Origin: Rhizaria sp. SCN 62-66
Taxonomy: Eukaryota; Rhizaria, unplaced
NCBI GenBank assembly: GCA_001724265.1
Contig: MEDY01000311.1
Span: 1 to 46,126, forward strand
Length of the DNA: 46,126 bases
Direction: 5' to 3'
Positions 37,152 through 46,126 of this stretch are shown in pieces. Under the pieces are notes generated by a model. It did no database searches. It saw only the letters and a list, made by a program, of their open reading frames with translations, and was not told where the DNA came from. Position 1 is the first letter of the stretch; each line of letters opens with the position of its first letter. A program made the position numbers and the translations under genes.

Positions 37152-37769
37152 ATCGTCCTCGGAGTCGCCGCCGCCGTAGTCGTCCTCGCTGTTCGAGAGC
37201 GCGCGGGCCTTCTTCCCCCCGCCATTCTTGGGCTCCGCCTTGTCCGCCTTGGCGGCGGGCTTGGCCTTGGCCGCCGCGGCGGGCTTGGCGTCACCCTTGT
37301 CGGCCTTGGGCTTCGCCACGCGGGGCTTCTTGGCCTCCGACGACACCTCGGTCTTGCCGCTGCCGACACGCTTCGCGCCACCAGTAACAGGCGCGGCGGC
37401 CGCATCCTTTTTGGCGGCGGCGGCGGCGGCCATGGCGGCAAGGCGCTCCATCAGCGGCATCGCCTGCAACGCGTCCTCGTCAAGCTCGACGGGCTTGGCG
37501 GCCGCGGGCTTCTTGGCGATCGGGTCATCGAAGTCGTCGTCGTTGCCGTTGCCCGCATCGTCGCTATTGTCATCATCGTCGTCGCCAAGCACGCGGTTGT
37601 TCTTAGCGAGCTTTGACTTGGACTTCGCGGAGGCGGCGGGGGCCGCAGGCTTCTTCTCCTTCGTGGGGGCAGCCTTAGGTTTATCCTTGGGCTTGGACTT
37701 CCCAAACGAGTACACATCGTCATCGTCGTCGTCGTCGTCAATGACCACGTCGCCGCTGTCACTGCCAGA

Positions 37770-37801
<32 letters not shown>

Positions 37802-40800
37802 TGTCCGCCATGACTCGGGCGCGCGCCTTGGCCGCGGTCGCCGCGGCGCGAGGCGCGCGCGCGCTCGCCACGGGCACATATTCGTCGCCGCTGCTGGCGT
37901 CGAAGTCGTCCTCGGAGTCGGAGCCGGCCTTCTTAGCCTTCTTCCCAGCGCCCGCGCCAGAGCTCTTCTTGGCAGCAGTGGGCTTGGCGACAGCCTTGGG
38001 CTTGGCGGGAACCTTGGCCTTGGCCTTGATGGCGCTATCATTGTCGAAGAAGCTGTCGTCGACGTCCCCGCCGAAGTCGCTGCCGCTGCCGTCGTCGTCG
38101 CTGTCGGTGACGATGAAGCCGTCGCTGCTTTCGTCCTCGGCACCAGAGTCCCACTTGTCGCTGTTTTTCGTGCTCTTGCCGCCCTTTCCGGCGGCCGACT
38201 TCTTGTTCTTGGAGTCGTCCTTGTCCTTAGGCGCGCGCGGGGCACGGGGCTTCTTGGCCTCGGCCTTGGCCTTGGCCTTGGCGTCCGCAGCCTCAGCGAC
38301 GCCCGCGACGGACTGAGAGATGGCGGTCGACAGCGCGTCGGCGTCGGCCGTGGGGTCGTCGCTCATGAGCATCGCAATCATAGCCTCGTCCGCCGCCGTG
38401 CGTTCGGCGACCTTCTTCGTCACGCGCTTCGGGCCCGTCTCCTTCTCCTCTTCGAACAGGTTTGTCTGCTCCTTGGGGCGTGCGCGCAGCACGAACTTAG
38501 GGATGTTGCGCGGCTCCTTGCCACTCGCAGTCGCCTTGCCGCCCTTGGCGGGCTTCTTGGCGGCCGCCTTCTTCTTCTTGGCCGGCTTGCCCCAGTCGTC
38601 CTCAGAGTCGTCCCCGTCGAAGTCGTACGCGTCCTCGCTCTCCTCGTCATCGTCGTCGTCATCCTCGTTGTCGTACGTCTTCTTGGGCGCCGTCTTGGTC
38701 TTGGTGTTGCCGCCGCGGCCGGAGCGCGAGTAGTGCGCGTTGTCCGCCGCCTGCAGCTCCTTGTCTTCGCGCGCCTCGTGGGCGTCGAGCGCCGCGCTGA
38801 AGGCATCCAGGTCGCGCATCCACAGCGTCGCGGGCGGCGTGCGCGCCAGCTCGGCCAGCTCGTCCGATTTGGAGGCCTTTTCGCGGAGCAGCGCCTCGAC
38901 CTTCTCGTACGTCAGCGCCCACAGCGGCATCGACAGCAGGTAGTCAAACCCGCCCATGGCTGCCGCGGATGCAGAGTCACCAGCGCCACCATCGGCAGCG
39001 TTCTCATCGTCGTCCTCGCCCGCGTCGGCGCCGGCGGCCTCCTCGGCCTCGGCGGCAACGGCGGCGTCCTTTTTGCCTGCCGCGGCGAGCACAGCGGCCT
39101 TGTCGGATTTGGGCAGCGGCTTAAAACCCATGTCGAGCATCTGCTTCCGAATTACCGCGCGCTTGACGTTGCGGATCTTGAGCTCGTCCTTGATGACTGC
39201 GAGGATGAACCGCACGCGGTTGTCGAGCCGCTCGAGCTCGGAAGTGAGTTTGGAGACGAGGTACTGCTTGCGCTTGTCGTAGTACTCAAGGCGAATGCCG
39301 TAAAACTCCTTCATGATCTCCACGGGCGTGTCGTAGCGCTTGAGCCCGCCGCGGCGGTCGAACAGCACCATGTTCGTGGTCGACAGCGAGGACTCGAGGC
39401 GAAAGTACTTCTCTAGTCCGGTCTCCAGCGCCTTGACCATCGCCGCGGGCGTGAGCTCCACCACAAAGGCGACGGTGTTGTCTTTGTGGTACTCCTTGAA
39501 GTCCTTGACGGCGCCGGCTGTGATCTGCTCCTCGAGGTACTGCTTCACCTCGGCCGTCCACTTGCCGACGGGCAGCTCAGAGATGTAGACCGTGTCCTGC
39601 TCGCCGTCGACGACCTCGACCAAACCACGCACCGAGTAGTTGCCGCGGCGGCCCTTGGCGACCATCTGGCCAATGAAGCCCTTGTAGTACGGATGCATCT
39701 CCTTGGGCTCCTCGCCCGACAGCATGCGGCGCAGGTTGGCGACGATCTCGCGCGGGTTGTAGTTGGGGATGTCGGAGGACCAGCCGGTGCCAATGCCGGA
39801 GCTGCCGTTGATGAGCACCGTGGGCACCACGGGCACATACCACTCGGGCTCGATCGACTGCCCGTCGTCGTTGAGGTAGTTCAGGATCGCGTCGTCGCTG
39901 GCCGAGAAGACCGTGCGCGTAATGGGGGAGAGATAAGTGAAGATGTAACGCGGCGACGCGGAGTCGCGGCCGCCCTGCGCGCGCGTACCGAACTGACCGC
40001 TCGGCCACAGAAAGTTGATGTTGTTCGAGCCGACGTAGTTCTGCGCCAGGTTCACGATGGTGCCGGAGAGCGAGACTTCGCCGTGGTGGTAGGCCGAGTT
40101 CTCGGCAACGTAGCCGCTGAGCTGCGCGACCTTGATCTCGTTAACGAGGTTGCGCTTGAAGCACGCGAAGAGCACCTTGCGCTGACCGGGCTTGAGGCCG
40201 TCGACGAGGGATGGGATCGCGCGCTGGTTGGACGCGATCGAAAACAGAATGAGCTCGCGGTTGATGAAGTCCTCGTAGTAGATGCGCGACACGGCGTGGT
40301 CCAAGAATGTGCCGGGCTCGAAGCGCGCCATCCACTCCTTGCGCGCGTCGGCGGCAGTCTTGGAGAAGGCCATCTCAATCAGCTTGGTGCATTCGTCGGA
40401 CTTGAACGCGAACGGAATCTGGTGCGAGTCGATGTTGGCGAAGTACACCTTGGCCTCGGCCGAGGTGGACGTACCCAGACCCTTGTAGTACTTGACCTTC
40501 CAGCCCTTAGGGACGACGCCGTTGCCGTTGGTTTCGCGCCACGACTCGTACTCGGGCAGCGTGTAAAACGGCACTTCGCGCGCGCCCTTGCTGACCTTGA
40601 CAATAGGCGTGATGAACTCAGTCAGGAAGCCGGGCATCTTGAGCAGCGAGGGCCAGAAGGCCGCGAAGAGGTTGATCAGCAGGCCCTTGATGTGCGAGCC
40701 GTCGTGGTCCTGGTCCGTCATGATCATGATGTGGCCGTAGCGCAGACTCTTGGTGTCGGTGTACACTTTGCCCTGCTGCAGACCGAGGATCTGCTTCAGC

Positions 40801-42516
40801 ATGGAGATCTCGGCGTTCTCCATGATCTGCTTGTGCGCCGCGTCGCGCACGTTGAGCACCTTGCCGCGCAGCGGGAACACGCCGTAGCGGTCGCGCCCGA
40901 TGACCGTGAGCCCCGCCATGGCGAGCGCCTTGGCGGAGTCACCTTCCGTGAGCACCAGCGTGCACTCGGAGGCGAAGCGCCCGCCGGCGAGGTTCGCGTC
41001 CTCGAGCTTCGCGATGCCCGTGATGCGGCCTGCCTTCTTGCCGTCGTTCTTCTTCAGTTCCTTGTCGGCCGAGATCTGTGAAAAGGCCAGCACGGCGTCG
41101 ATGACGGCGGACTTGAGCACCTTCTTGATGAAGCTTTCCGACAGCGTGGGGTCTGAGCCGAACGCGCTGCGCTTGGACGTCAGCGTCACCTTGGTCTGCG
41201 TGTCGAACGTGGGGTTGTCGATCAGGGCGTTGCAAAACACCCAGAGGTGGTTCTTGACGTGCTGCGGCTTGATCGTCAGCTTCTTGTGCTTCTTGCCGAT
41301 TTGTTCGATGATGGCCTTGATGATCTGGTCCGTCACGGCGGCCACGTGCGTGCCGCCCTTGAGCGTGCAGATCGAGTTGACGAACGACACCTGCTGGAAG
41401 TGGCTGTCGGGCGAGGCCGCAACGCCGACCTCCCAGCGTTCGCCCAGCTTCTCGTACACGCACTTGTTCGCCGCGGCCTCGCCGCCGTCGCCGGAGCTCA
41501 TGCCCAGGAGCGCGCTGGGACCCGAGGGCGCGGGCGCCGTGGCGAGGTACATGTCCACGTAGTCCTTGAAGCCGCCGATCTTGACGCGCTCGTTGTTAAG
41601 GTACACCTTGAGCCCCTTAGGGGCCGTGCCAGTGACGTCGAAAACGCGTTTGGTGAAGAGCGCCACACAGTCTGCGTCGAGCCCCGTGGCGCCGAAGCGC
41701 GGGAAGTCGGGCTTGAAGGTGATCTTGGTCCAGGACGCGCCTGTCGCGGGGCCGATCTTGGGCTCCGTCTTGTCCTGCATGTTGTTCGAGAAGACCTGCT
41801 TGTAGCGCAGCCCGCGGGATGAGTCGAGCGTCTCGACCACGAACTGCGTCGAGTAGATGTTGGTGAGCTTGGCACCGTAGCCGTTGCGGCCGCCGACGGT
41901 GCGCTTCTGAGTGTCGTCGTAGTTCGACGAGGTCATCATGTGTCCAAAGATAAGCTCGGGGACGTACATTTGGTGCTCCTTGTGCACCACAACGGGGATG
42001 CCCTGACCGTTGTTGTAGACGGAGATGGTGCCAGACTCCTTGTCGATCACGACGCGCAGCTCAGACATCGACGGGTCGCGCTGCTTGTTGTCTGCCGCGT
42101 TCACGATGATCTCGTCAAAGATCTTGTACAGCGCGGGTGAGTACGTAATGTCGCGGCAATTGAGCTTGTGCGGAGCCTCGTCGGAGCCGTCGCCGTCGAC
42201 GACCCAGATCTTGTCCGTCTCGACCTCGACGCTGCCGATGTACATGTCCGGCCGCGAGAGCACGTGCTCGCGCTGGGTCAGCTTTGTGTACACCTCCTCC
42301 ACCGCGCGGCCCTTAGTGGCCTTGCCCGCTGCGCAGAAAGCAAGTTGTCGGGAGCAAAAAAAAGGGATTGAGTGTGGGGCGATGATAACGAGTGAGGTGA
42401 GTCAAGGGTTGAGCACTGAGGGGGGGGGGGTCAGGGTGAGATCTTAGGGTCATGCTCAGGGTATTTTGTTAAGATAACGTACAGTTGGCAGACGCGGACT
42501 TGTTTTCTTCAGCCAT
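37047..42516 (-). CDS. TOP2: DNA topoisomerase II, with an in-frame TAG near the C-terminus
   Basis: This is a nuclear type IIA topoisomerase: ATP-dependent double-strand passage that relaxes and decatenates chromosomes. The coding sequence joins 42516-42483 and 42328-37047 on the minus strand, 1,771 residues with TAG translated. The start ATG (42516) gives MAEENKSASAN, spliced to S-GKATKGRAVEEVYTKL. Seen: GHKL ATPase motifs EIIVNAADN (84-92), NNGQGIPV (117-124) and GGRNGYGAKL (157-166); Toprim EGDSA (from 473) and DQDHD (550-554, metal-binding Asp); catalytic Tyr806 in RDSASPRYIFTYL; and the C-gate region ending near 1195 (FDYLLSMPLWALTYEKVEAL). About 575 residues of Lys/Ala/Asp/Ser-rich tail follow, likely nuclear-targeting and phosphorylatable. 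The core is unmistakable; only the true C-terminus is in doubt. It is divergent from ARL3 and convergent with the giant gene. Confidence 0.97.
42329..42482 (-). other. TOP2 intron 1 (154 bases)
   Basis: On the minus strand the donor GTACGT begins at 42482 and the acceptor CTTTCTGCGCAG ends at 42329. The join is in phase 1 (T plus CG makes a Ser codon). The intron contains a C run (minus strand) near 42420-42430 followed by CTCAG, an alternative acceptor that would lead to an early TGA, and a T run near 42356-42363. The first exon is only 34 coding bases. Confidence 0.85.
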
Positions 42517-44074
42517 GATGCGGTCGCGTTGTAATAAGCACCGACTGTGGCCGCTGTATGGCGTGAGGAGGCGAACGTGGGGAAGACAAGGGTTGGAAGT
42601 GAGGACGTTGCGTGTTCATCAGCCTTGTTTAGCATGACATAGTTTTAGATTCGAAAAGAAAATACAATCATATCATGAAAAAGTACACTTTCACGCTAAG
42701 AGTGTTTTCGATTAACATTGATATCGGATTTTGTTGTTGGTGTAGACCTTCAAAGTTCCACTCTCGAGATCGGCCGTTCTAGCCGTTGTCTGGCCCCAAC
42801 GGCAAACGGATCGATTTCAGAACATGCTTTGAACACGAACATGGCTTCAATATGCAGTGCTGGGGTCGAAATTGCGGTCCATGCTTTAAACCCGCAATCT
42901 AACGAACACGGTTCATTGCTTCACTCACGATGTATGATCTGTCCTATCATACCCTTGATTTGCAAGTCTAGCGTAGCATCATCTGACGAACTTGACAAGC
43001 TAGTCCTGCATCTTGCGGAGAAAGATTGAGATATTATAAGACACAATAGAAATAACTAAAGATCACATACCAATGCGTGCCTTCACGCAATTTTATTATT
43101 GAGAGGTGACCGTTGCCTACGTAAATATCTTGTCAAACGTTAATTGCGTGCTCGTCATTGACACTTCTTGTGTTACGAAACACGCCTTGCAGCACAGACA
43201 AAAAAGACTCCGTCAAAACCAAGCAGTTGGAAGTTCTGGTAATTTACTTCCTATTATATGAATGATATTTTGGCTTGCATCAACAAAGTATTGCACTTAA
43301 GAACTGAGGTCGACTGTGCTTTGCATATAATACCACTTGTCACAAAGCACGTTCTCTGTCGGCCGCGTTCATGCACATAAACCAGCCTTATTAAGACATA
43401 ATATGTACTGACTGACTTATCAAACACGATTCTCTGTGAGGCATGAAAGAGCTTCCATACTGACTAAGTAACTGGCAATGGAAGCACGTCTGGAGATACG
43501 ATGAACAGAAACAGAACCACACACAAGAGCAACGAAGTCTTAGTATTGAAAATAAGTCGCACAAAAGAACTTAAACAGTCTTAAGTCAACCTGTCATCGT
43601 GTTGCAACAAAATTCACCAGTTACCTGGATTCAGTCTGATTCCAGTGATTTTTTTAAAATTATTTTTTTAGGAAAAAAAAAAAAAAAAGGTGACAGCGAC
43701 GACCCAACCAAGCAAACTTGGCCGACCCAGCATTTGGACAAATCTTCCAATATCTAACGAGCTTGACCGTAAGCATCTATGTTGTTGCATTGATAGTAAT
43801 TCCGCGACGTTTGCACATGTGTGATTTAAATAGCATTTCGTAATATATGCTGTGTGAGACCTAATCTGGCTTTCTGGGTTAGCTCGACATAACCGTTTAT
43901 CGAGAGCATCTTTTGGTCCTTTAGCACCGAGATTGAAGACACATCTTTTGTTTCTCTCTATCTCTATGCCCCCATGATGGCGTTATGACTTTTCTACCTA
44001 GATTCATTCCCACACTTCCATCTTGTCGTTTTTTCTCTCCCTGCGTGACCTTTGTATTCACTCTCAATCAGCCA
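42517..44074. other. Divergent intergenic region between TOP2 and ARL3
   Basis: About 1.56 kb separates the two start codons and should hold both promoters. It is AT-rich, with a poly-A run of 16 (43673-43688) next to T-rich sequence. A 104-codon frame at 42718-43029 shows no codon bias and no recognisable product. Pyrimidine-rich sequence directly before the ARL3 ATG (about 43940-44070) probably belongs to its leader. No RNA gene was recognised. Confidence 0.6.
43673..43688 (+). repeat. Poly-A homopolymer (16 A)
   Basis: A run of 16 A is preceded by T-rich sequence (TTTTTTTAGG just before it), which allows a weak A/T hairpin. It is non-coding, in the TOP2-ARL3 divergent region. Confidence 0.85.
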
Positions 44075-44787
44075 ATGGGCCTCCTCGATTACCTCCGCAA
44101 GCTCAAGAAGTCCGAGACCGAGCTCCGCGTCCTTCTCCTGGGCCTCGACAACGCCGGCAAGACCTCCGTTATGCGCCGCTTGTCTGACGAGGAGATCGAG
44201 CAGATCATGCCCACGCAGGGCTTCAACGTCAAGTCGATCAAGTCGGCCGACTTCAAGCTCAACGTGTGGGACATCGGCGGCCAGAAGTCGATCCGCCCCT
44301 ACTGGAAGAACTATTACGACGGCACCGACGCGCTCATCTTTGTCATCGACGCCGCCGACTCGAAGCGCATCGAGGACGCTGGCCGCGAGCTCGCCGCGCT
44401 GCTGGAGGAGGAGAAGCTCGCCAAGATCCCCGTCCTCGTCTTCGCCAACAAGCAGGACCTGCTCACCGCTCTCTCCGCCGAGGAGGTACGCACATCGACT
44501 TATATATTGTAATATCGCGATAGTTTTTTTTTTTTCATTTTTTTTTCTCCAGATGTGTGATATACTACTTTGTGACGTCTGAATCACCGAAGCTCTGTAC
44601 TCATATACTTACTCTCATCAATTGCTCTCACTTTGCGACTGTCCGACTCTTTTAGCTCGCGACCGAGCTGTCTCTGCAGACGCTGCGCGACCGCCAGTGG
44701 CAGATTCAGGCTTGCTCCGCTAAGACTGGCGAGGGCCTCGAGGACGGCCTCGGCTGGCTCATCAAGCAGGCCAACAAAAGCAAGTAA
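44075..44787 (+). CDS. ARL3: ARL3-type ADP-ribosylation-factor-like GTPase
   Basis: The coding sequence joins 44075-44485 and 44656-44787, 180 residues against about 182 in the family. ARL3 is a small GTPase that, with RP2 and ARL13B, controls release of lipidated cargo from UNC119/PDE6D carriers into cilia. Its presence fits a flagellated organism but does not prove one. Seen: amphipathic N-terminus [13 protein letters not shown]-loop GLDNAGKTS, switch [10 protein letters not shown], switch [23 protein letters not shown], and [16 protein letters not shown] and GEGLEDGL favour ARL3 over ARL2. An upstream in-frame ATG at 43988 would add 29 residues, but MGLL at 44075 is the family start. Codons are almost all G/C-ending. 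The stop is TAA. Confidence 0.93.
44486..44655 (+). other. ARL3 intron (170 bases) with two candidate acceptors
   Basis: The donor is GTACGC at 44486. The acceptor CTCTTTTAG ending at 44655 restores the ARL3 frame exactly (EE then [15 protein letters not shown]). Inside the intron a very strong pyrimidine tract (44524-44550) ends in CTCCAG at 44552. Splicing there would add nine codons and stop at TGA, losing the G5 CSAK motif. Confidence 0.85.
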
Positions 44788-45608
44788 ATTTGTCGTGGCT
44801 AACCAAGAGCAAGCAAGATGAATCCGCAGATCACATCAGCAAGCTTATGTAAAATCAGTACCAAGCAAGTAGAGAGGTGAACTTGAATCACTATTAAGTG
44901 AAACGAGGCTCCCAAACAGCGACGGATGATGATACAATACGCGCCGAATCTACAAGTGTCGTCAATGTGTTCACTCAGAAGCTCATGAGCTCAGAGTGTA
45001 GTCACTGTCACTGATTGTACACTTTTCTGTGCAACTGTCTGCACTTACCCACAATCTATTGACGTGCCAGCCTTCTGAGCAGCGTATGTATTAATATACT
45101 TATGTGTGACTTCAAGTTGTCAACACATAGTTGAGGACTGAGGCTGGACTTTGGTAGCGTCAGTTGTGACAGAGGCTTGTCGCCTAAGTTACATATCTGT
45201 CTGTTGCGTTGTCCAGGATGGGGTTGATAATTTCCATGCGATACGGAGACGCTCTTTCGTAGATTAGAGAAGAAACTCGTGTCATGTCGTGTGTATTGCA
45301 GTTATAATTTGAATAAAACAAAACATGTATCCACCTCTCTGCACTCTGTTGTTCTAACGACGTGTGGTATCGAGCCCAATAGTTGTTTTCTGAAACGGAA
45401 TCCATAAAAATAAATATGTACACTTTTGTATCACCTGGAAAAGTGTACTTTTGGTGTTTTCAGCTGGCTGATGTCCGAATTTGTCGCCAGCCAATTTGGA
45501 ATTCGACTCACGGTCACTTGGCTCTAATTGGGCTCGCCATTTTTGGGGGAGAGGACCTGCCGCGACGAAAAGTGGTTCTTGTTCGTTAAGTACGATTGTT
45601 TTGCAGCC
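44788..45608 (+). other. Intergenic region between ARL3 and RPS9
   Basis: About 820 bases hold the ARL3 3' UTR and the RPS9 promoter and leader. No coding region is convincing. GTACACTTTT occurs at 45017-45026 and 45418-45427, and in inverted form at 45439-45448, making a hairpin with the second copy. Sequence from about 45530 to 45608 is probably the RPS9 leader. Confidence 0.6.
45418..45448. repeat. Perfect 10-base inverted repeat upstream of RPS9
   Basis: GTACACTTTT (45418-45427) and AAAAGTGTAC (45439-45448) flank an 11-base loop, about 160 bases before the RPS9 start codon. A third direct copy lies at 45017-45026. It could be a dimeric protein-binding site or a structured element; no factor can be named. 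Confidence 0.6.
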
Positions 45609-46126
45609 ATGGGCAAGGTACGCCATTACATCTCTCATTGAACTCGCTATGTCTATATTTCATGTGTTCACTCGTGCACGGTGTCTCGTGAAAAAGGCTT
45701 CGCTTTTACCGACGTCGGTGGTGGCGTCCTCTCTGGGCTCACTGCGCTCGTTCCCCGGCACTGTCTGAACTCCCCACGCGGGTCTTTGCGGAAGTAGTCT
45801 CCTGCGCTCTCTTCTTTCCTCTTCTCACCATCTTCTGCATTGCCTTTCTTTCCACGCCGCGTTCCTTTTCCCCCTTTGCGCGATCCCTTTTCTCCACGCA
45901 CTCGGCCCTCTTCTTTTCTCTGTGCCCCCGTTCTCTGCTGCCTTGTCCTTGCTCTTAACTGACATTGGCCCGACCCTTGCCTTGCTTCTCTGCCACTGCA
46001 CGCCATGATGTGTGCTCGTACCCTATATTTAGGACTACCGTAACAAGAGCAAGACCGCTCAGCGCCCCAAGATGCTTTGGGTGCGTGAGCGCCTCGACCG
46101 CGAGCTCCAGCTCGTCGGCAAGTACG
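45609..46126 (+). CDS. RPS9: 40S ribosomal protein S9 (uS4), 5' part, cut by window edge
   Basis: Exon 1 is only ATG GGC AAG (45609-45617) in a good context (GCCATGG). Exon 2 begins at 46033 and runs off the window after 31 codons. The joined start is MGKDYRNKSKTAQRPKMLWV followed by RERLDRELQLVGKY. The YRN..KT.....RP....RLD.EL.LVG.Y pattern is the N-terminus of eukaryotic S9/uS4, a 40S body protein that binds 18S rRNA early in small-subunit assembly and contributes to decoding accuracy. Codons end mostly in G/C, as in ARL3 and TOP2. The rest of the gene, including the S4 RNA-binding domain, lies outside. Confidence 0.85.
45618..46032 (+). other. RPS9 intron 1 (415 bases, pyrimidine-rich)
   Basis: The donor GTACGC begins at 45618 and the acceptor ATATTTAG ends at 46032; the join is phase 0. 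An intron directly after the first few codons is common in ribosomal protein genes. Most of its length (about 45770-45990) is strongly C/T-rich on the plus strand. I looked for box C/D signals of a hosted snoRNA; ATGATGT and CTGA are present but in the wrong order, so no snoRNA is called. Confidence 0.8.

Noticed and set aside
37149-37319. 171-base in-frame GT-AG excision that would remove the TOP2 TAG (GTGGCG donor, TTAG acceptor)
   Set aside because: The segment is very GC-rich, lacks a pyrimidine tract, encodes normal TOP2-type tail sequence, and its donor does not match the GTACG type of the other introns.
37228-38316. 362-codon serine/alanine-rich plus-strand frame opposite the TOP2 tail
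   Set aside because: It is an antisense reading of Asp/Lys/Ala-rich codons (GAC/GAG runs read as Ser/Leu) with no independent support.
39486-41081. 531-codon plus-strand frame opposite TOP2
   Set aside because: It is a shadow of the G/C-ending codons of TOP2 on the other strand. The TOP2 motifs on the minus strand are decisive.
42718-43029. 103-residue open frame in the TOP2-ARL3 divergent region
   Set aside because: It does not begin with ATG, shows no codon bias, and gives no recognisable product.
34956-45608. tRNA or snRNA genes in the intergenic regions
   Set aside because: Scanning by eye for B-box (GGTTCGA-type) sequences and cloverleaf arms found none that fit. A covariance-model search was not possible.
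45618-46032. snoRNA hosted in the RPS9 intron
   Set aside because: C-box-like (ATGATGT) and D-box-like (CTGA) sequences occur, but in the wrong order and without a terminal stem.
1-46126. Transposons, CRISPR arrays or viral insertions
   Set aside because: No terminal repeats, transposase/integrase motifs, regularly spaced short repeats or viral genes were seen. Repeats present are protein-level or short non-coding ones.

Overview
The window is nuclear DNA of a unicellular eukaryote (protist). The evidence is GT-AG introns, eukaryote-specific housekeeping genes (DNA topoisomerase II, an ARL3-type small GTPase, ribosomal protein S9/uS4) and one enormous extracellular/transmembrane protein of a kind seen in free-living protists. 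I cannot name the lineage. All four confidently placed introns start with GTACG(T/C), an unusual +4 base.

Layout. 1-89: the first codons of a minus-strand gene running off the left edge (weak). 90-1011: probable divergent promoter/5' region. 1012-34955 (+): one giant gene with a single clear intron (1824-2047). It encodes about 11,240 residues: signal peptide, Pro/Ala/acidic linker, thousands of residues of beta-rich ectodomain, a propeller-like zone, eleven ~128-residue two-cysteine modules, eight CCP/sushi modules, one EGF module, two IPT/TIG-like domains, a GCC2/GCC3-type cysteine-rich stalk, and about nine membrane segments with a ~760-residue serine-rich cytoplasmic loop. 34956-37046: convergent intergenic region. 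37047-42516 (-): topoisomerase II in two exons. 42517-44074: divergent intergenic region. 44075-44787 (+): ARL3 in two exons. 44788-45608: intergenic. 45609-46126 (+): 5' end of RPS9, with an intron after codon 3, cut by the right edge.

Most interesting signal. Two genes contain in-frame TAG codons with clear coding sequence continuing in the same frame. In TOP2 the TAG at 37149-37151 is followed by 33 more codons that carry the basic/aromatic/acidic tail typical of topoisomerase II C-termini, then TAA. In the giant gene the TAG at 20601-20603 is followed, with no frame change, by another ~4,780 codons ending in TGA. A third TAG (3531-3533) is also in frame but could lie in a 75-base intron. 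No in-frame TAA or TGA and no frameshift was seen in about 13,000 codons, and the apparent true stops are TGA and TAA only. UAG may therefore be a rare sense codon, or be efficiently read through, in this organism. This rests on my reading of the sequence and needs genome-wide and transcript evidence.

The housekeeping genes look functionally independent of the giant receptor-like gene. They also differ from most of it in codon choice, with nearly all third positions G or C.
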